A DNA stretch of 17,248 nt from an uncultured Roseburia sp. (lineage in GTDB: Bacteria > Bacillota > Clostridia > Lachnospirales > Lachnospiraceae). The stretch's first letter is position 1, and each line of letters begins with the position of its first letter. The notes under the pieces were generated by a model. It did not search any database. It was not told where the DNA came from and worked only from the letters and a program-made list of their open reading frames with translations. The DNA is taken from the NCBI GenBank assembly GCA_947652855.1, contig CANTEO010000056.1, positions 1 through 17,248 of the forward strand, in the 5' to 3' direction. Shown one piece after another: positions 14,150-17,248 of this stretch. Position numbers and translations under genes: made by a program.

Positions 14150-15844
14150 ATGTTACACACTTTATATGTGAAAAACCTGGCTTTAATTGAAGAAGCGGAA
14201 GTGGCGTTCTCACCGGGCTTAAACATCATGACGGGAGAGACAGGGGCCGGAAAGTCCATTATCATCGGTTCCATCGGCCTTGCGCTTGGAGAGAAGGCCC
14301 CAAAGGAAATGATTCGCAAAAATGCGCCGTATGGGCTTGTGGAGCTGACGTTTTCCGTGGAGGATAGGGCTATTGAGAAAAAGCTGGAGGAGATGGACAT
14401 TTTTTTGGAGGACGGCTTTTTGACGCTTAGCAGAAAGATTGTCAATGGAAGGAACATCTCAAAGATCAATGCAGAGACCGTGCCTGCCGCAAGGGCGAAG
14501 GAAGTGGCGGGCCTTTTGATTGACATTCATGGGCAGCATCAGCATCAGTCGCTTCTGGTAAAAAAGAACCATATCAATATATTGGACAGCTATGCGAAAA
14601 GCCGCTTGAAAAAAGAAAAAGAAGCGTTAAAGGCAGCGTATGAGGCATACAAGAAAGTGAAATCCAAATTGCAGGAGGCGAGCCTTGACACCTCTGACCG
14701 TGAGCGGGAGATCTCCTTTCTGTCGTATGAGGTGGAGGAGATTGAGAAGGCAGGCTTAACTTGTGGGGAAGATGAGGAGCTGGAGCGGGAATACAAGCGG
14801 CTTTCCAATGGGCAGAAGATTTTAGAGGCCATTTCCGGCGCATATGCAAAGACGGGCGAGGGGCTTGACTCTGCGACGGAGCAGATTGGCCGCGCGGTGA
14901 AGGAACTGTCTGCTGTGTCAGAGTATGAGGACGCGTTGGCGGGATTTGAGAGCCAGTTGATGGAAATTGACAGCCTTTTGAATGACTTTAACCGGGAGAT
15001 CGCAGAATATATTACGGACGCCTCTTTTGACGAGGAGACGTTTGCCATGACGGAGCGGCGGCTGGATGAGATCAACCGCTTAAAGGCGAAATATGGCAGG
15101 ACGATTGAGGAAGTGCTGGATTCCTTAAGCGAAAAAAAAGAGCGGCTTGGGATGCTGTCTGATTATGACGCATATTTGGAACGCCTTCAAAAAGAATTTT
15201 CGGAATGCGAGGCGGATGTGGAAATGCATGCCGCCCGCGTCTCAAAGATTCGGAAAGAGGCGGCCAGGGAGCTGTCGGAATCCATACAGAAGGAATTGAA
15301 GGATTTGAACTTTCTGGAGGTTTCGTTTGCGATGGAGATCCGAAAAATGGATCATTACACGGCCAACGGCTATGACGACGCGCAGTTTCTGATTTCCACA
15401 AATCCGGGAGAGCCGATGCAGTCCTTGGAGAAGATTGCGTCTGGCGGGGAGCTTTCGCGCGTCATGCTGGCGATCAAGTCCGTCCTGGCGGATACGGACG
15501 CGGTGGGGACGTTGATTTTTGACGAAATTGACACAGGGATCAGCGGGCGGACGGCGCAGATGGTGTCGGAGAAGATGAACGGCCTGGGACAAAGCCATCA
15601 GATCATCTGCATTACGCACCTGCCTCAAATTGCGGCGATGGCGGACGGCCATTACCTGATTGAGAAGTCAGTGTCAGGAGAGGCGACGATTTCCACAATA
15701 CGGGCTTTGGAAGAAGCGGAGAGCGTGAAGGAGCTTGCCAGGATGCTTGGAGGGGTGAAGATTACAGACACGGTGTTAAAAAGCGCGAAAGAAATGAAGG
15801 AATTGGCAGCAAATACAAAAAAAACATTGGGTGAACCAAAATAA
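14150..15844 (+). CDS. recN: DNA repair protein RecN
   Basis: A 564-residue SMC-like ATPase that gathers at double-strand breaks and helps recombinational repair. Walker A is GETGAGKS (29-36), the ABC signature is SGGELS (431-436), Walker B is TLIFDEID (454-461), and ITHLPQIAA follows. LIDIHGQHQHQSLL (about 125-138) is also diagnostic. The middle (about 150-380) is charged and helical, the expected coiled-coil arm. I preferred the ATG at 14150 over 14132 because AAAGGAGAGG (14138-14147) is an excellent ribosome site and LHTLYVKNLALIEE is the conserved N-terminus. It is the last gene before a strong terminator. No LexA-type operator is placed, as the gene lies inside an operon. Confidence 0.98.
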   Translation: MLHTLYVKNLALIEEAEVAFSPGLNIMTGETGAGKSIIIGSIGLALGEKAPKEMIRKNAPYGLVELTFSVEDRAIEKKLEEMDIFLEDGFLTLSRKIVNGRNISKINAETVPAARAKEVAGLLIDIHGQHQHQSLLVKKNHINILDSYAKSRLKKEKEALKAAYEAYKKVKSKLQEASLDTSDREREISFLSYEVEEIEKAGLTCGEDEELEREYKRLSNGQKILEAISGAYAKTGEGLDSATEQIGRAVKELSAVSEYEDALAGFESQLMEIDSLLNDFNREIAEYITDASFDEETFAMTERRLDEINRLKAKYGRTIEEVLDSLSEKKERLGMLSDYDAYLERLQKEFSECEADVEMHAARVSKIRKEAARELSESIQKELKDLNFLEVSFAMEIRKMDHYTANGYDDAQFLISTNPGEPMQSLEKIASGGELSRVMLAIKSVLADTDAVGTLIFDEIDTGISGRTAQMVSEKMNGLGQSHQIICITHLPQIAAMADGHYLIEKSVSGEATISTIRALEEAESVKELARMLGGVKITDTVLKSAKEMKELAANTKKTLGEPK

Positions 15845-15847
15845 TCG

Positions 15848-15857
15848 GCACATACTA
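15848..15857 (+). promoter_or_regulatory. Possible sigma-G/sigma-F -10 element for spoIVB
   Basis: CATACTA at 15851-15857 fits the sigma-G -10 consensus CATnHTA completely, and GCACATACTA (15848-15857) fits the sigma-F pattern GGnnAnAHTR with one mismatch. Bacillus spoIVB is transcribed by both sigma factors from just upstream of the gene. The -35 region is weak (near 15828-15833, about three of five matches), so this is a candidate only. Confidence 0.4.
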
Positions 15858-15892
15858 AGAAGGATGCAAAGAAAACGCATCCTTCTTTTTTT
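15857..15892 (+). terminator. Strong rho-independent terminator after recN
   Basis: AAGAAGGATGC (15857-15867) pairs perfectly with GCATCCTTCTT (15877-15887), eleven pairs around a nine-base A-rich loop. The 3' arm runs directly into seven T (15886-15892). It starts 13 bases after the recN stop and ends the asp23-recN operon. Confidence 0.92.
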
Positions 15893-15920
15893 CATTTATT
15901 CAGGAAGGAGTCAAAGAGCC

Positions 15921-17153
15921 ATGATTTACCATAAATTTCAAAAGCACAGAAAAAAATGGTTTGCGCTGTCTGTGTTTGTTTGGATGTTTTTTTCGGCGAA
16001 TCTGTTATACGATTCCATACCGAATGAAATTTACAGGATAAAAGGGGATGAGGGTGAAATCCGGTTTTCGCTGCCAGTGGCAGTGGAGCGGAAAGAAGAG
16101 GAGAGCGTCCCGGCGTTAAATCACGTGTCGGGGAGGCTGTCGGGTACGGAAATATCCCAGGATTACCGTCTTTCCTGCAAATTTTTGAACCTGATTCCGG
16201 TTAAAGAGGTCACCGTCCATGTAGTGGAAAAAAGCTATGTCGCGCCGTCAGGGATGCCGATTGGGATTTACGCGAAGACAAAGGGCGTGCTTGTGATTGG
16301 GACGGGGAAGGTCACTGCGAGGGATGGCCTCAATTATGAGCCTGCGGATCAGATTGTGAAGGGCGGGGATTATATCGTATCGGCGAACGGAGCTGAGATT
16401 TCCGATAAAGAGGATCTGGTGGATCAAGTCAACGCTTCGTTGGGAAACGCGGTTGTACTTACGGTTTTGCGGGAGGGGGATTTGATTGACGTAAAGATTC
16501 AGCCTGTGGCCCTGGAGGACGGCTCTTATAAGCTTGGCGTTTGGGTCAGGGACGACATGGCGGGGGTCGGGACGCTGACGTATGTAAAGAATAGCCTGGA
16601 ATTTGGCGCGCTTGGTCATCCGGTCAGCGACGCGGACACAGGGAGCATGATAGAGCTTGCGGACGGAAAGGTCTATCATACGGACATCGTAGGGATCGTC
16701 AAGGGAGAGAATGGGTCGCCAGGGGAATTGACCGGAGTGATTAATTATAAGGATGAGAATTGCTTAGGCTCCATCGCGCAGAACACGAAAACGGGGATTT
16801 ATGGAACTCTGTCAAAGTTCCCGGAAGGGACAGAGGAAACTTATCTGGAAGTCGGGTACAAGCAGGACATTGAAAAAGGCGGGGCGTATATCCTTTCGTC
16901 TTTGGACGGCACGCTGCGGCGCTATCAGATTGAGATAGATGAGGTAGACTATAGCGATAAAGAGGAGAATAAGGGGATTTTGTTCCATGTTACGGATGAC
17001 GCGCTTTTGTCCCAGACGGGAGGGATTGTGCAGGGGATGAGCGGCAGCCCGATTCTGCAGGGGGACAAGGTCATCGGGGCCGTGACCCATGTTTTCATCT
17101 CCGATGCGACGAAGGGGTACGGGGTGTTTATTGAGAAGATGCTGGAGCATTAA
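15921..17153 (+). CDS. spoIVB: SpoIVB stage IV sporulation serine peptidase
   Basis: A 410-residue S55-family serine peptidase. In Bacillus it is made in the forespore, crosses into the intermembrane space and cuts SpoIVFA, which triggers pro-sigma-K processing in the mother cell. Residues 12-30 form a single N-terminal membrane segment. A PDZ domain spans about 108-197 (SGMPIGIYAKTKGVLVIGTG to VLTVLREG). The peptidase domain follows, with catalytic H233 in LGHPVSD and S374 in GMSGSPILQ; D359 is a likely third residue. The C-terminus GYGVFIEKML is typical. I chose the ATG at 15921, preceded by AGGAG (15906-15910); the frame is open back to 15831, but that part crosses the recN end and terminator. 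spo0A usually follows. Confidence 0.96.
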   Translation: MIYHKFQKHRKKWFALSVFVWMFFSANLLYDSIPNEIYRIKGDEGEIRFSLPVAVERKEEESVPALNHVSGRLSGTEISQDYRLSCKFLNLIPVKEVTVHVVEKSYVAPSGMPIGIYAKTKGVLVIGTGKVTARDGLNYEPADQIVKGGDYIVSANGAEISDKEDLVDQVNASLGNAVVLTVLREGDLIDVKIQPVALEDGSYKLGVWVRDDMAGVGTLTYVKNSLEFGALGHPVSDADTGSMIELADGKVYHTDIVGIVKGENGSPGELTGVINYKDENCLGSIAQNTKTGIYGTLSKFPEGTEETYLEVGYKQDIEKGGAYILSSLDGTLRRYQIEIDEVDYSDKEENKGILFHVTDDALLSQTGGIVQGMSGSPILQGDKVIGAVTHVFISDATKGYGVFIEKMLEH

Positions 17154-17171
17154 GAAAGGCATCATAGGAGA

Positions 17172-17229
17172 AAAAGAAGAGTGAGATCTTGGCAGTTTTA
17201 TTTGCTGGAAGCTCGCTCTTCTTTTGCTG
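17172..17229 (+). terminator. Probable terminator after spoIVB
   Basis: AAAAGAAGAGTGAG (17172-17185) pairs with CTCGCTCTTCTTTT (17212-17225), fourteen pairs with one G-U, around a 26-base loop. The 3' arm is T-rich, and the A-rich 5' arm means it could also act on the other strand. It begins 18 bases after the spoIVB stop. Confidence 0.75.
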
Positions 17230-17248
17230 TCTGGCATAGGGAAAAATA

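Noticed and set aside
15831..15920. SpoIVB start at the upstream ATG at 15831
   Set aside because: It would lie within recN and translate the terminator; the membrane segment and ribosome site fit the ATG at 15921.

Overview
The window reads as chromosome of a spore-forming, Gram-positive clostridium, most likely a Lachnospiraceae-type gut anaerobe. The grounds are the gene families (SpoIVB, ArgR/AhrC, YlxM, Asp23), the clostridial order tlyA-nadK-argR-recN-spoIVB, AGGAGG-type ribosome sites, lysine-rich FN3 domains typical of that group, and a moderately GC-rich base composition. I do not name a genus. All 18 genes lie on the + strand, and there is no gene-free stretch longer than about 170 bases.

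Region 1 (1-2520) is the accessory part. A GC-rich 32-bp tandem repeat array (1-112) precedes a two-gene unit encoding a small lipoprotein of unknown function and a secreted protein with two divergent thioredoxin-like domains and two FN3 domains. A hairpin terminator closes the unit. Region 2 (2558-4866) has a strong sigma-A promoter driving ylxM-ffh-rpsP-khpA, the signal recognition particle and S16 operon. It stops after khpA: the usual rimM-trmD-rplS partners are absent. Region 3 (4867-6600) holds gpmI (cofactor-independent phosphoglycerate mutase) behind a leader with competing inverted repeats, and ends in a probable terminator.

Region 4 (6663-15892) begins with a good extended -10 promoter. 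It is one long, tightly packed operon: asp23-nusB-xseA-xseB-ispA-dxs-tlyA-nadK-argR-recN, with ATGA stop/start overlaps at nusB/xseA, tlyA/nadK and nadK/argR. It corresponds to the Bacillus yqhY-nusB-folD-xseA-xseB-ispA-dxs-yqxC-ahrC-recN locus, but without folD and with nadK inserted. The operon combines transcription antitermination, DNA repair (ExoVII, RecN), isoprenoid synthesis (Dxs, IspA), rRNA methylation, NADP supply and arginine control. It ends at an excellent rho-independent terminator. Region 5 (15893-17248) is spoIVB, the sporulation signalling protease, followed by another hairpin terminator; spo0A would be expected just beyond the window.

The core genes are ordinary. The points worth a second look are: a modular GC-rich repeat found both at the window start and across the xseB stop codon; the double thioredoxin-like/FN3 secreted protein; the mutually exclusive hairpins upstream of gpmI and of nusB; a possible sigma-F/sigma-G promoter whose start point falls inside the recN terminator stem; and the loss of rimM-trmD-rplS and folD from their normal positions. 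I saw no phage, insertion sequence, CRISPR array, tRNA or rRNA gene.
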